Shown in pieces: positions 45,458-55,159 of a stretch of 64,000 nucleotides of DNA (position 1 is its first letter; each line of letters opens with the position of its first letter). The position numbers were made by a program, and so were the translations under genes. This DNA is from Vesta saturnalis (taxonomy: Eukaryota; Arthropoda; Insecta; Coleoptera; Lampyridae), in NCBI GenBank assembly GCA_036346205.1, contig JARFJB010002201.1, forward strand, positions 310,001-374,000, written 5' to 3'. Under the pieces are notes generated by a model. The model made no database searches. It was not told where the DNA came from and saw only the letters and a list, made by a program, of their open reading frames with translations.

Positions 45458-45835
45458 TCAAAACGATCCGTCATATAAAAATCGTAAGACTAAATTATCA
45501 CAATTGCATGTATTGAAGTTTTGAACCTTGGTATAGTTACAGTCAATCGTGTTTCTGCTACCATTATTTTTAAAATAGTGAATTAATTCTAATGATGGTT
45601 TAATATGTTCTATGCTATCAAAATATGTAATGTGTCCATTACGTTTGATGTAAGCCGTCCAGTGTGTTCCCCTGTTATTTTGATCATCCAGATTCACGAT
45701 ACCACATTTATTCGTATGGATTCGTGTAGGTAATTTGTCTAGCATGTATATTCCTCTAAAATAGGGAATTTTTAATTTCTCAACAAATTTTAATAGCTCA
45801 ACGTTGCTTAATGCGTGACGTGGTAGCTTCAGTGG
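45458..45835 (-). CDS. PRO: Adenain-like cysteine protease (maturation protease)
   Basis: The frame reads LSNVELLKFVEKLKIPYF, FRGIYMLDKLPTR, NRGTHWTAYIKRN (catalytic His), HITYFDSIEHIK (acidic residue) and NFNTCNCDNLVLRFL (catalytic Cys region), ending at 45458. This is the His-Asp-Cys order of adenovirus-type C5 peptidases that process capsid precursors. An ATG lies at 45745, but conserved sequence continues upstream to about 45835 without one, so the true start is unclear; it overlaps or adjoins the end of the PLA2-like gene. No stop interrupts the domain. Confidence 0.75.
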   Translation of the reverse strand, partial: PLKLPRHALSNVELLKFVEKLKIPYFRGIYMLDKLPTRIHTNKCGIVNLDDQNNRGTHWTAYIKRNGHITYFDSIEHIKPSLELIHYFKNNGSRNTIDCNYTKVQNFNTCNCDNLVLRFLYDGSF

Positions 45836-45843
45836 GAGTTTTT

Positions 45844-46554
45844 TTAATACGGTTGTAGATATAGGCCTAAACCTCGCTTATATGGTTTTATACATAAGCC
45901 TTTTCCTAAGGTAGCTGCTTCCATTGCTTGATTGTGTCGTTTGGTTTCTTCTAACATTTTTGACGCAGTTTTTGCGTCAGTGACCGCTTTTGTAACTGCA
46001 GCTGCACCTCCACCCAAAGAACCTAAAGCTCCTAATGCTGGAAATAGGGGAATAAGAGGTATGAATCCCCCACGTTTTGGTATTGGTAATATTCTTCTCT
46101 TGGGTGTCAAGATTTTTGTATGTTTTGAAACGTTTAAGGCTTGTTGTACCATAGATTTTAACGATGACCGAAGTTTACCACCAACACGATGTCGCGGCGG
46201 GTTGAATGAAATTGGTCTGTTTTTGTGACGCTTCCTACGTCGTGATATATTTCCCATTCCCATTGTTATTTTTCCTTTCATTATACCGGCTATGGTTAAT
46301 GCAGCTGCTGTTTCTCCAAAGGTATCGTTTGAGGAACGAAATCTGTTCCAAGCTTTTTGTTGCAAAGCCTTATTCGCTGTGTGGCGATGCCTTAGATCGT
46401 TTGAATGCGAGTATTCAATACCGTGTTCTTTACACACTTCGTCCAGTTCGTTTATATCTCTTTCACCGCGAGCTAATCGTTCTCGTAAACGGGTACCCGG
46501 ACCGCAATATCTGTACCCAGGTATATACAACTCCACGAGTAATTTATTTATCAA
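45844..46554 (-). CDS. Phospholipase A2-like (VP1-type) protein with altered active site
   Basis: A 236-codon frame starts MINKLLVELYIPGYRYCGPG, then RERLARGERDINELDEVCKEHGIEYS. The parvoviral-type PLA2 domain has YCGPG (Ca loop) and HDxxY. Here HD is HG, removing the catalytic Asp. The middle is basic (SRRRKRHKNRPIS), followed by a hydrophobic Gly/Ala-rich segment (LFPALGALGSLGGGAAAVTK) and an Ala/Lys helix. Related proteins in Polintons and parvoviruses are thought to help particles leave endosomes. The frame is unbroken. It is followed by (TA)n upstream of its start. Confidence 0.65.
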   Translation of the reverse strand: MINKLLVELYIPGYRYCGPGTRLRERLARGERDINELDEVCKEHGIEYSHSNDLRHRHTANKALQQKAWNRFRSSNDTFGETAAALTIAGIMKGKITMGMGNISRRRKRHKNRPISFNPPRHRVGGKLRSSLKSMVQQALNVSKHTKILTPKRRILPIPKRGGFIPLIPLFPALGALGSLGGGAAAVTKAVTDAKTASKMLEETKRHNQAMEAATLGKGLCIKPYKRGLGLYLQPY

Positions 46555-46624
46555 GGTGTTAATTAATCCAGAACCTTTTTTATAGCTATTACACGGAGAA
46601 CTATGGCTTCATACCACACCGACA

Positions 46625-46625
<1 letters not shown>

Positions 46626-46686
<61 letters not shown>
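46626..46686. repeat. (TA)n microsatellite
   Basis: About 60 bp of TA between the PLA2-like gene (-) and the next plus-strand ORF. Confidence 0.95.
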
Positions 46687-46688
<2 letters not shown>

Positions 46689-46759
46689 TTGACGAATTAC
46701 GTAAAGCGAAAGTAATAACGTAGGATCTCTGGTTATAAACCTATTACTATATTCATTTC

Positions 46760-47136
46760 ATTTCATCACTATAGATACTACTACATATCCAGCACTGGTG
46801 TCAATAGATAAGTTTGGTGGACACTTTCATCATGAAATGACAATGGATAAATTTGGTAAACATATTACTTATTATCATAGTGATGCCACGAAATAAGGTG
46901 ATGTGTATTACGAAACTTATTTTACCTTACAAGGTTTATTGCATAAGAAGAGGGTAGATATTACATTGGGTACAGATGGCAAATATTTGTTTCCTTATAC
47001 AGAGTGTACAGTAGCGCATTGTATGTGGTCACCTCAAGTTCTCCCTCTTCAAGCGGATGATCTACTGTATATGACACCGATGTTTCTAATTAGTCAAACT
47101 ATACGTAAGGAAGCTGTGATTCAACTTACAATATAA
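46760..47136 (+). pseudogene. Unknown Polinton ORF upstream of the integrase
   Basis: The plus frame reads VSIDKFGGHFHHEMTMDKFG, then one TAA, then YYETYFTLQGLLHKKRVDI, KYLFPYTECTVAHC and ISQTIRKEAVIQLTI, ending at 47136. No motif recognised. Position between the capsid block and the integrase makes it a likely structural or accessory Polinton gene. Confidence 0.4.
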
Positions 47137-47191
47137 CAGACGGTGTCAAATTTACGCAAGAACAACCTTTCATCATAGAGATTGTACTAAA

Positions 47192-48114
47192 ATGAGTAAA
47201 GCTGATATTGTTGACGAACTGCACAAACCAGCAAGGAGAAATTTTCCGCGCCGTTGTGTAGTACTAAAAGGTTTAAATGATCTCTTTCAAGCTAATTTAG
47301 TGGGAATGATACCTTACGCTCGGGTAAATAAAGGATTTCGATACATTTTAGTGATAATAAATGTTTTCTCTAAATATTTCTGGGCTTTTCCCATCAAACG
47401 CAAGAATGGTAAACTAGTCGCAGATGTAATGAATAAACTTTTGTCTGGTTTGCAAAGGACGCCTACACATATACAAACTGACATGGGAACGGAGTTTTAT
47501 AATGCCGAATTTAAAAAAAGTTTTGAAAAAATTTAATATTAATCATGACAGTAGTTATTCCAACTTGAAGAGTAGTATAGTTGAACGTGTAAATCGCACT
47601 CTTAAGGCAATAATCTGGAAAACATGCAGTATGCAAGGTTCCTATAAATGGTTATCAATATAATCTCAAACTGTTGTGGATTATAATTCAAGAAAGCATA
47701 GAACCACCGGATACATACCTATAGAAGTAATGGAAAATAATGCTGCCTCTATTTTGAAACATTTAAAATGTCATAGTTCTTGACCGTAAGACACCTAAAT
47801 TTAAAGTGGGGGATTATGTATGTATTAGCAAATACAGAAGCATATTCTCTAAGGGTTACATACTTAATTGGAGTTACGAAGTCTTTCGAATATCAGCAGT
47901 GAAACGTTCCAGTCCAATTACCTACACATTAAGTGATAGTCGAGATGAAGAGATACAGGGACGTTTCTATGAGCCAGAACATCAAAGTGTTAAACATCCT
48001 GACATTCACCTAGTTGAACGTGTAATACGACGTCGAGGAAATGTGTCTCTCGTTAAATGGTTAGGGTTTGATACTTCTCACAATTCATGGATTTCTAACA
48101 AAGACATTATATAA
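47192..48114 (+). pseudogene. INT: Retroviral-type integrase with chromodomain (Polinton INT), catalytically dead
   Basis: ELHKPARRNFPRR (Polinton-specific leader) precedes DLFQANLVGM, where the family has ADLVDM: both Asp positions are changed (N and G), so the first DDE residue is lost. ILVIINVFSKYFWAFPIK and IQTDMGTEFYN keep the second Asp; SSIVERVNRTLK keeps the Glu. The C-terminus has KFKVGDYVCISKYR and a chromodomain-like VERVIRRRGNVSLVKWLGFD...NSWI, ending at 48114. Frameshifts occur near 47525 and 47785, with one TAA near 47662. The enzyme would insert Polinton DNA; the chromodomain would steer target choice. Confidence 0.88.
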
Positions 48115-48285
48115 TACGCTCTGTACGATTCCTTTTATATATTGTAATATTATGATGTAATAAATAACTCTTTTTTTAATTTTTTTATTTACTATTAATA
48201 CATACGCATTATTAAGTGCATTTACAACCACTGTATTAGCAACTTCTGCGGTTGAATCCACTTCTTTGCTTTCTTTATGTCCCAT
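48085..48285 (-). CDS. Small ORF with N-terminal MGxxxS (possible myristoylated protein)
   Basis: MGHKESKEVDSTAEVANTVV starts at 48285. The MGxxxS start fits an N-myristoylation signal. A hydrophobic stretch (IYYIIILQYIKGIV) lies C-terminal. It starts about 55 bp after the inferred primer-binding site of the minus-strand LTR element, where gag or a small leader ORF would begin. It could instead be the last Polinton gene. The reading frame overlaps the integrase end. No function is claimed. Confidence 0.4.
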   Translation of the reverse strand: MGHKESKEVDSTAEVANTVVVNALNNAYVLIVNKKIKKRVIYYIIILQYIKGIVQSVLYNVFVRNP

Positions 48286-48339
48286 TTAATATTTCAATTA
48301 AAATCTAATTGCTTATACTTCTGTAAAATTCGCCTTTTA

Positions 48340-48348
48340 GGATCGCCA
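48340..48348 (-). other. Primer-binding-site-like sequence of the LTR element
   Basis: On the minus strand TGGCGATCC follows directly after the LTR end (ATTACA). TGGCGAYC-type sites are common tRNA primer sites in insect LTR retrotransposons. The site is short and one mutation from common forms. Confidence 0.5.
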
Positions 48349-48427
48349 TGTAATGCCATATAAGGCCTCTGGGGTCGCCATTGACACGCTATTTACGTTA
48401 TTCATTATGATGTACCTTTCGCCCCGT

Positions 48428-48430
<3 letters not shown>

Positions 48431-48470
<40 letters not shown>

Positions 48471-48854
48471 TTAAATAATAGTGGGAAGCAGTCGAAGGTT
48501 ACTAATTAAATAAATTTCTTCGTTTTTATGCCAAGCTTTCGAAAATGTTTATTTTCTTTATCAAGACTAACTATAAAACAATTTGATTAACATTAGTTCA
48601 TTAATTAAAGATGAATAATACTTACTAACATGAAATAATAATTAAAACTAGAAACAAAAAGAAACATTAACTGTATGTAATGTATATAAAATGTAGTGAC
48701 AAAATTGTCGATTATGACAAGATATTCACTAATGGGATTAATTTTAACAAGTATTAAAAACATAGTGTGTAAAATAGAGTAAAATACATATGTTGTCTAA
48801 AATCATATTAACTTACGGAGGACCAGGCAAAAATTAATTTCTTGTTGTTTGTTT

Positions 48855-48930
<76 letters not shown>

Positions 48931-49223
48931 GTAGTCAAGTCTTTTATATCAGTCCTCTTATTCATTGTTTTGTCACTATAATTAATATAATAATATATTT
49001 GTTAAAGTTAATATGATTTTAGACTTCATATGTATTTTACTCTATTTTACACACTATGTTTTTAATACTTTTTAAAATTAATCCCATTAGTGAATATCTT
49101 GTCGTAATTGACAATTTTAACACTACATTTTATATATACTGACGGAAGTAACTACAAATCTGTTGCGGAGGCGTCTGATAAAACAGTAAGGTGTAAAATG
49201 TTCGTGTTTAGATCAACTTTGTA

Positions 49224-49320
<97 letters not shown>

Positions 49321-49525
49321 TACAGTTAATGTTTCTTTTTGTTTCTAGTTTTAATTAATATTTCATGTTAGTAAGTATTATTCATCTTTAATTAATGAAC
49401 TAATGTTAATCAAATTGTTTTATAGTTAATCTTGATAAAGAAAATAAACATTTTCGAAAGCTTGGCATAAAAACGAAGAAATTGAATTAACTAGTAATCT
49501 TCGACTGCTTCCCACTATTATTTAA

Positions 49526-49589
<64 letters not shown>
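48431..49589. mobile_element. Foldback element with TA-rich ends and centre
   Basis: The arm 48466-48858 is the reverse complement of 48927-49534, once a 180-bp insert in the right arm is removed. Landmarks are ATAGTGGGAAGCAGTCGA / CGACTGCTTCCCACTAT, AAATGTTTATTTTCTTTATC, and GTAAAATAGAGTAAAATACA near the centre. Both outer ends and the centre (48859-48926) are (TA)n. No ORF of its own. The element sits inside the right LTR. Confidence 0.8.
49138..49229 (+). pseudogene. Copy of the pPolB 3' coding end inside the foldback arm
   Basis: ACTGACGGAAGTAACTA... at 49138 matches 42886-42976 with a few differences and ends in the same FRSTLYD codons followed by (TA)n (49230-49317). The left arm of the foldback has only TATATA at the matching place, so this segment is an insertion. 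Confidence 0.8.
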
Positions 49590-49591
<2 letters not shown>

Positions 49592-49960
49592 ATATTGATA
49601 CTGTAGTTAGTATTTAGTACATCGTACTTACTATTAATTTATTAATACGTTTGATTCATCTAGTATAATCTAGTCTAACAGTACTCTCTTACTAATAATA
49701 TAATGCTAGTAATCGTGGTGATCATTATAATATTAATAATATATCTCTGACAAAACTACTCTACCCATATTTATAGATGTGAAATTAATTTGCTTCATTA
49801 TTTCATTTTGCAATGTGCTTATAAAACTAATCTACTAACAAAACATTTAATATAAGCAATTAATTTAATTTTAAAGCTACCCATCTACTTTTAAATCTAT
49901 GAATAATGTTACAATAATGTTAATTACAAACAATTCCACTCCAATGCTAACTAGGCAGTA

Positions 49961-50829
49961 CGCTAATGTCGTATAAGCAAATAGTAATTTCTGTTTCTAT
50001 TTTCCTAAAAAGGCATGGGTGCATTGAATGCAAACGTTACATATTAACTGACCACAACAGCTGCAATTGTTGAAACCATATATTTTAAAAGTATTTATAT
50101 CGTAAGTGTTGGAAAGCTTTGGGGTTCTTCGGTAGTACTTTTGTAAAGTTTTAACGTGCAAAAATCAATATCGGATGCTTTCAGGTCGATTCTATAAATT
50201 TTCTCTAATTATTATTGTTCGGTAAAACAAAATATATCTGTGACTCGATATTTAGGATTGTTATTTAAGGATTACTTGTTACTTATTTCTCTACCAAAAT
50301 GATCTAAATTTTTTGTATTTACTGCCTTTACCATTTATTATAATTGATTAAATTATTTCTTTGTCGTATGTATATTCCTTATTTTATCAAAAGTTCTTAA
50401 AATAAACTTGCTAGTGCCATCTATACGTGGGTTCTGGTTAGCTTTAAATTCATACATTTTATAGATACCTGTTAGTTTGCTAAATCACCACCAGATGGTG
50501 ATACCATTGAATAATTACATATTACTAAACATGCTTTATTGAAATACATCTGTTTAACAATTTTAAAATTCGATAAGAAAATTTTGTGGAATGCCTTGTT
50601 TCTAAGGTGTGGTTTCTTAACGGCCATTTTGTGTGGTGTAAAATATATTTTATAAAATTTCTCTGGTTGCTGTTCCTCAGGGTGTAAATCGCCACTTATA
50701 GAGGAGAATTTTCTCAAAAAATTATTTCTTTATTTGGTGAAGTAATAAAATCGTTAGTAATGCGGATATAAAAAATATGTTACTTACACACATGGTAAAT
50801 TTACTCGATTTTCTTCAATCTCGTTATAA
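49961..50829. other. Flank with one unassigned 81-codon frame
   Basis: The minus frame 50717-50472 reads LHPEEQQPEKFYKIYFTPHK and KKPHLRNKAFHKIFLSNFK, protein-like in composition and close to the candidate exons next door, but I do not recognise it. The remainder appears noncoding. Confidence 0.3.
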
Positions 50830-51282
50830 CTATAATCTTTCTTTTATCACATATAGCTCGTCTTCCATCTGTAGAGATAAAACAACGTTATAGAAATAAA
50901 TTGCTATTATATATCTTACCTTATTTTCAGCTTTTTCTGCTTTTTCTTCTCGTCCATCATGCCCTTCGTTTACTTTACATAGTCGTTCAATATCCGTTAG
51001 TGTAACTTTCGTTTCGCTTTTGGTTTTGCTACTATGTGCATTAAAAGACTAGATTATTCCATTACGTACTGATAAACATTGTATTGCTGAATTTACTTTT
51101 GAACCTATCATCGGTTACAGTGTCTACACAAAAGTGCCTTTATATTAATCATATTACAACAAAAAAATGTTTAATACATTGTTTACCTGTATTGCAACTT
51201 CGATGTCATCTTGATAGCCGAATTCATTTAAGTTTTGTAAAGATTTCACTAGCATAAAACTGCTATAAGTTGATCCAATCAT
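50830..51282 (-). CDS. Candidate small spliced gene, three exons, unknown
   Basis: Exon A 51282-51187 starts MIGSTYSSFMLVKSLQNLNE and ends CAG|GTAAAC. Exon B 51048-50920 has an acceptor ATCTAG, reads SFNAHSSKTKSETKVTLTDI and ERLCKVNEGHDGREEKAEKA, and ends AAG|GTAAGA. Exon C 50868-50830 has acceptor CTCTACAG, reads MEDELYVIKERL, and ends TAG. Lengths of 96, 129 and 39 nt are all in phase 0, giving about 87 residues. Consistent phase and good splice sites support a real or recently lost gene. Exon C continues in another frame with YNEIEENRVNLPC and a GTAAGT donor, so a frameshifted longer exon is possible. No homologue recognised. Confidence 0.4.
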
Positions 51283-52711
51283 TATGCACTATGTGTGCAA
51301 TATATTGTGCACTTAATTTAACCAAATTCACAGTGATTATCACTGAACTTTTACATAAAACACCCAGTGATGTGTTATCTTTAGCTGCCATCTTTGATAC
51401 TACTTCAGGAGCTATTGTTTATGCTATCGTTGCGCAGTAGCAGCAACGTAAAACAGAAATTGTATGCCTATATACCGGTTGTCTATGTCGTTTGTTAGCT
51501 TTTAAGGACAAAGTTTCTTTTATTAGGGATAAGAGTGTTCAGATCATTGATCTCTAATTGGAAATTGATTAGTTATTCGTATTTGCATGTTAGTATATGA
51601 ACTGAACAAGCTTCTCCAATTATCTATATATATTTAAATTTGTCATTGTTTATGCTTGGATATTGTGAAACGAAAGGCAAGTTGAATTGTTACCTTTCTA
51701 ACGTAAAGTATTGCGGCTATACATGTATATCTAAATTTTCCTTTTCAAGGTTACCGTCCTGAAAGATCTTTCAGCGTAACAGAGAGGGGAATTACGTTTT
51801 TTTATTAAATTAGTTCAATTAATTAGAGGTGGGTTTATCACCCATAAAATCTCGCGACTTGCTCTCGTCACTAATCATTTTGAAAATATATGTTAATTAC
51901 AAAACCATAGCGTTTCACATTTGATAGTTTTTCCTGTTCCTTCCCTGGTTCAAGCTTTACAGGGACTCTCTTCCAAGAACTAATAATTTATCTTTGTTTT
52001 CTTTAAAGCTTGTGGCGCCTGACTAGAGTTTCTTTCTCGTTTTATAACTAACCTAACCATCTATTTACACTTTACCAACACTTCAAAGCAGCCACGCTCT
52101 CCGAGTGCTCTGCGCTCCCAGGACCATTTGACTGAGTTACTAGTCGAGCTAACTAATTCCTCCCCATTTTATGTGACGTGGTTAGTTAGGCACGTTGCAA
52201 AGTGTTAAAGACAAAAATTATAGGTTAATCAAATGCACATAACCTAAAATGGTTTGTATCTCTACAGGGTGAGCAACAACAATTGGTTTTTTAAAAAACG
52301 ATTCTATAATATTTTTATCACTAATTACGCCATATTAAATAAAAACATAGTTACTTTTATATTTTTTGACTTAGTAACTCCTTCTCAATTTACACTTTTC
52401 TTTCTGAAAAACGCGAGAGTTGCGTCGGTAACTACACCGCAATCCAACATGGATTTTCAAGACCCTTTTTCAAGCTTGGTATCATCTTTATAAACATATG
52501 GTATAATTAAAATGTTTGAATTGAATTGAATTATGAGTTATGGCTCGTCCTGTACAACCAGTGAATAGTTGTTTTTTGTTAATCAACTTTAGTAATAGTC
52601 CGGGCCATCCATGTTTTATATTTCGTAACATTAACACAAAGCATTTAGTATCTATGGTCTTTCAAAGTTACTGCCGCAATTGTCAATTTTTTGAGAAAAA
52701 AAGGTATACGT
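51283..52711. other. Noncoding stretch
   Basis: No supported gene. A lone mariner-type end ACAGGGTGAGC occurs at 52264. The region around 51840-52150 is slightly GC-richer without a frame. Confidence 0.4.
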
Positions 52712-55159
52712 ACAGGGTGACTCACGACTATTCTCTCGGTCTCTTGTGTCTAAACGGTACGAGATATCGGCTTAATTTTTTGGTGACATATGTAAATTGA
52801 TAAGGACTATATTTTTAAATTATTTTCAATTATGCAGGGTGGCTCAGAAAATTATAATATACCACAGTTAGGTTGTTTAACAACGCCCTGTATTTTATGT
52901 CATTTTATATCATACGTTAAAAATCAAGTCAACTTTATTCAATGTTCCCTATACCTATCGCTTACCAATTTTGAGAACATTGTGATTTTAAGAAATATAT
53001 TCAATATAAACAAGAACGAAAAATACGGAAACCTCTTACTTTGAGTAACACAAATTTATATCGATTTATTCCGACCTTTAAGGCTTGCGTTTGTACTGTG
53101 TAGGATTTCGATATTTATCCCAGGGTGTTTAGGAAAATGATTCTTATTTTATATTTTTCAAACATCAAAAACCCACTTAACTTAAATGGACCACCCTGTA
53201 TAATTTTTATTTATGTGAAATAACTTTTCATTTTCTATCAAAAACTATGAGTAATCCATATGTCTATAATTAACGATTAAAAAGTTATTAAGATTTTTTT
53301 CCAAAATTGTTCTGAACATTCTTTTTTTTGTTTACATTTTAGTAGGTAATGATTTTAAAAGTTAGACATTGTTTGATTCATCTAGTTGGCTGCTGTCCGT
53401 AACGTTAGTGTTCGGTCAAATACTGTCAAAATTCTTACTTTATTTTCAATAATGCCATCATCCTTTAAGGCTAAAGAAATGAAACAGTATTCTCAAGAAA
53501 AAAGTGTGGATATGACGTTTATCCTTGGTGAATGTTTTAGAAATTGTTAGCGTCAAGGGTATACGCAGAAAGGTATCTCGATCGGCCACATCCAGACAAT
53601 AGAGGTTTTGAAGTACTGCTACAAATTTTTTATGAAACTGGTCTTACCAGAAACCGACTAAACCAAAGTATGTTGTAAATAATGAGGACAATGAGTTTTT
53701 AATTTTAGGCTTAGTGGTTGGTAATGCAAATGTTAGTTTAAGCGAAATTTCTAGACAAACTGGAATTAGTCAAGCAAGTGTTTGGAAAATTTTGAAAAAA
53801 CATAACTACCATCCTTACCACATACAATTTCATCAGAATTTATCTGAACGAGACTATCAACGGAGGTTGGATTTCTGTGTATGGAGTTTTGAAAATGTTG
53901 GGGAAGAAGATGACTTCTTTAAATTTGTTTTATTTACCGACGAATCAACTTTCCACAACGACGACTTGGTAAACCGACATAACTTTCATTACTATGATAC
54001 TCAAAACCGTCACCTGTATCGCACTGTTGACCGACAAAATCAGTGGAGCCTCAATGTATTTGGGACAATTGTAGGAGACCATGTGATTGGTCCATATTTT
54101 TTTTATGGAAACTTGAACGGCGTAAAATTTTACGGTTGTTAGAACAAGAATTTTCGAATCTTCTAGATGAAATTTCTTTAGATATTAGAAACGAAATGTG
54201 GTTATAGCTCGATGGTTCCCGTCCACATTTTAATCGGGATGTAGGGAATTATTTGGATATACAATTCTCCAATAACTGGATTGGAAGAGGAGAACAACAT
54301 AGATTTCCACCTAGATCGCCGGAATTAACCAGCATGGATTTCTTTTTTTGGGGTTATATTAAAAATTTAGTTTATAACACTACATCTACCACTGCTGATG
54401 ACATGAAGATTGGAATAAAGGATACGTTTGGTACTGTAATATCAGATATCTTGAGAAACGACAAGAGATCTTTTGCATAGAAGAAAATGGTCATCATATT
54501 GAGCGCGTATTGTAGTATTTTTTGTTTTTTTCTCATAAACGTTTACGTCTATGTTTTAGTTTTATTCTTAATTAAGTTTTGATCCCATACCTATTTATCA
54601 ACTCCAATTCAAAAATCATTACCTACTAGAATGTAAGCAGAAAAAAATTCCATCTGTTTAATCGTTAATTTTAGACACATGCATTACTCATAGTTTTTGA
54701 TAGAAAATGAAAAGTTATTTTACATAAATAAAAATTATACAGGGTGGTCCATTTAAGTTAAGTGGGTTTTTGATGTTTGAAAAATATGAAATAAGAATCC
54801 CTTTCCTAAACACCCTGTACTAAATGTCGAAATCCTACACAGTGCAAATGGAATAAATCGATATAAATTTGTGTTACTCCAAGTAAGAGGTTTCCGTGTT
54901 TTTAGTTCTAATCACAATTTTCTCAAAATTGGTAAGCGATAGGTATAGGGAACGTTGTATAAAGTTGAGTTAATTTTTAACGTAGATTCTAAAAATGACG
55001 TAAAGGGCGTTGTATTTAAAAAATCTAACTTTGATATATTACAATTTTCTGAACCACCCTGTATAATTGAAAATAATTAAAAAATTAGTCCTTATCAATT
55101 TACATATGTCACCGAAAAATTAAGCTGATATCCCATACCGAGGAAATAGTCGTGAGTCA
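52712..55159. mobile_element. Mariner-like element 3 with about 600-bp TIRs
   Basis: The left end ACAGGGTGACTCACGACTAT (52712) and the right end ATAGTCGTGAGTCA (55159) are inverted; the right copy lacks the last CCCTGT. Arms run 52712-53320 and 54600-55159. Each contains further internal CAGGGTG motifs (52856, 53124 and CACCCTGTA counterparts), looking like one element end inside another. The interior has one transposase. Confidence 0.85.
53453..54480 (+). pseudogene. Mariner-like transposase, D-D-D with 41-codon spacing, interrupted
   Basis: Start MPSSFKAKEMKQYSQE; GECFRNC and TQKGI fit a broken DUF4817 HTH. From 53714 the frame is open: ISRQTGISQASVWKILKKHN (second HTH), HYHPYHIQFHQNLSERDYQ, LFTDESTFHN (Asp 1), NVFGTIVGDHVIGPYF. 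Then TAG at 54140, LDGSRPHFNRDV (Asp 2, about 54212) after a TAG, WIGRGEQHRFPPRSPE, SMDFFFWGY (Asp 3), and the C-terminus with NGHHIERVL in a shifted frame. There are 41 residues between Asp 2 and Asp 3. All three catalytic residues survive, but at least three stops and two shifts inactivate it. Confidence 0.8.

Larger units (their letters stand above)
37880..48280. mobile_element. Polinton/Maverick element, decayed, nested in an LTR element
   Basis: Ten kb carrying protein-primed DNA polymerase B, double-jelly-roll major capsid, minor capsid, adenain-like protease and chromodomain integrase: the diagnostic Polinton gene set. Ends are placed only approximately, where gypsy-like sequence stops on the left (about 37880) and after the integrase on the right (48115-48280). 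No Polinton terminal inverted repeat was found. No packaging ATPase gene is visible, and no coding gap large enough for it remains. Confidence 0.8.
48349..49960 (-). repeat. Right LTR-like direct repeat (5' LTR), split by a foldback element
   Basis: Similarity to 36995-37449 covers 48349-48430 and 49590-49960. The intervening 1.16 kb is a foldback element. Divergence between the two copies is clearly above 10 percent by eye, so the LTR element is old. Confidence 0.7.

Noticed and set aside
46206..46585. Plus-strand ORFs of 97-118 codons
   Set aside because: Antisense shadows of the PLA2-like gene.
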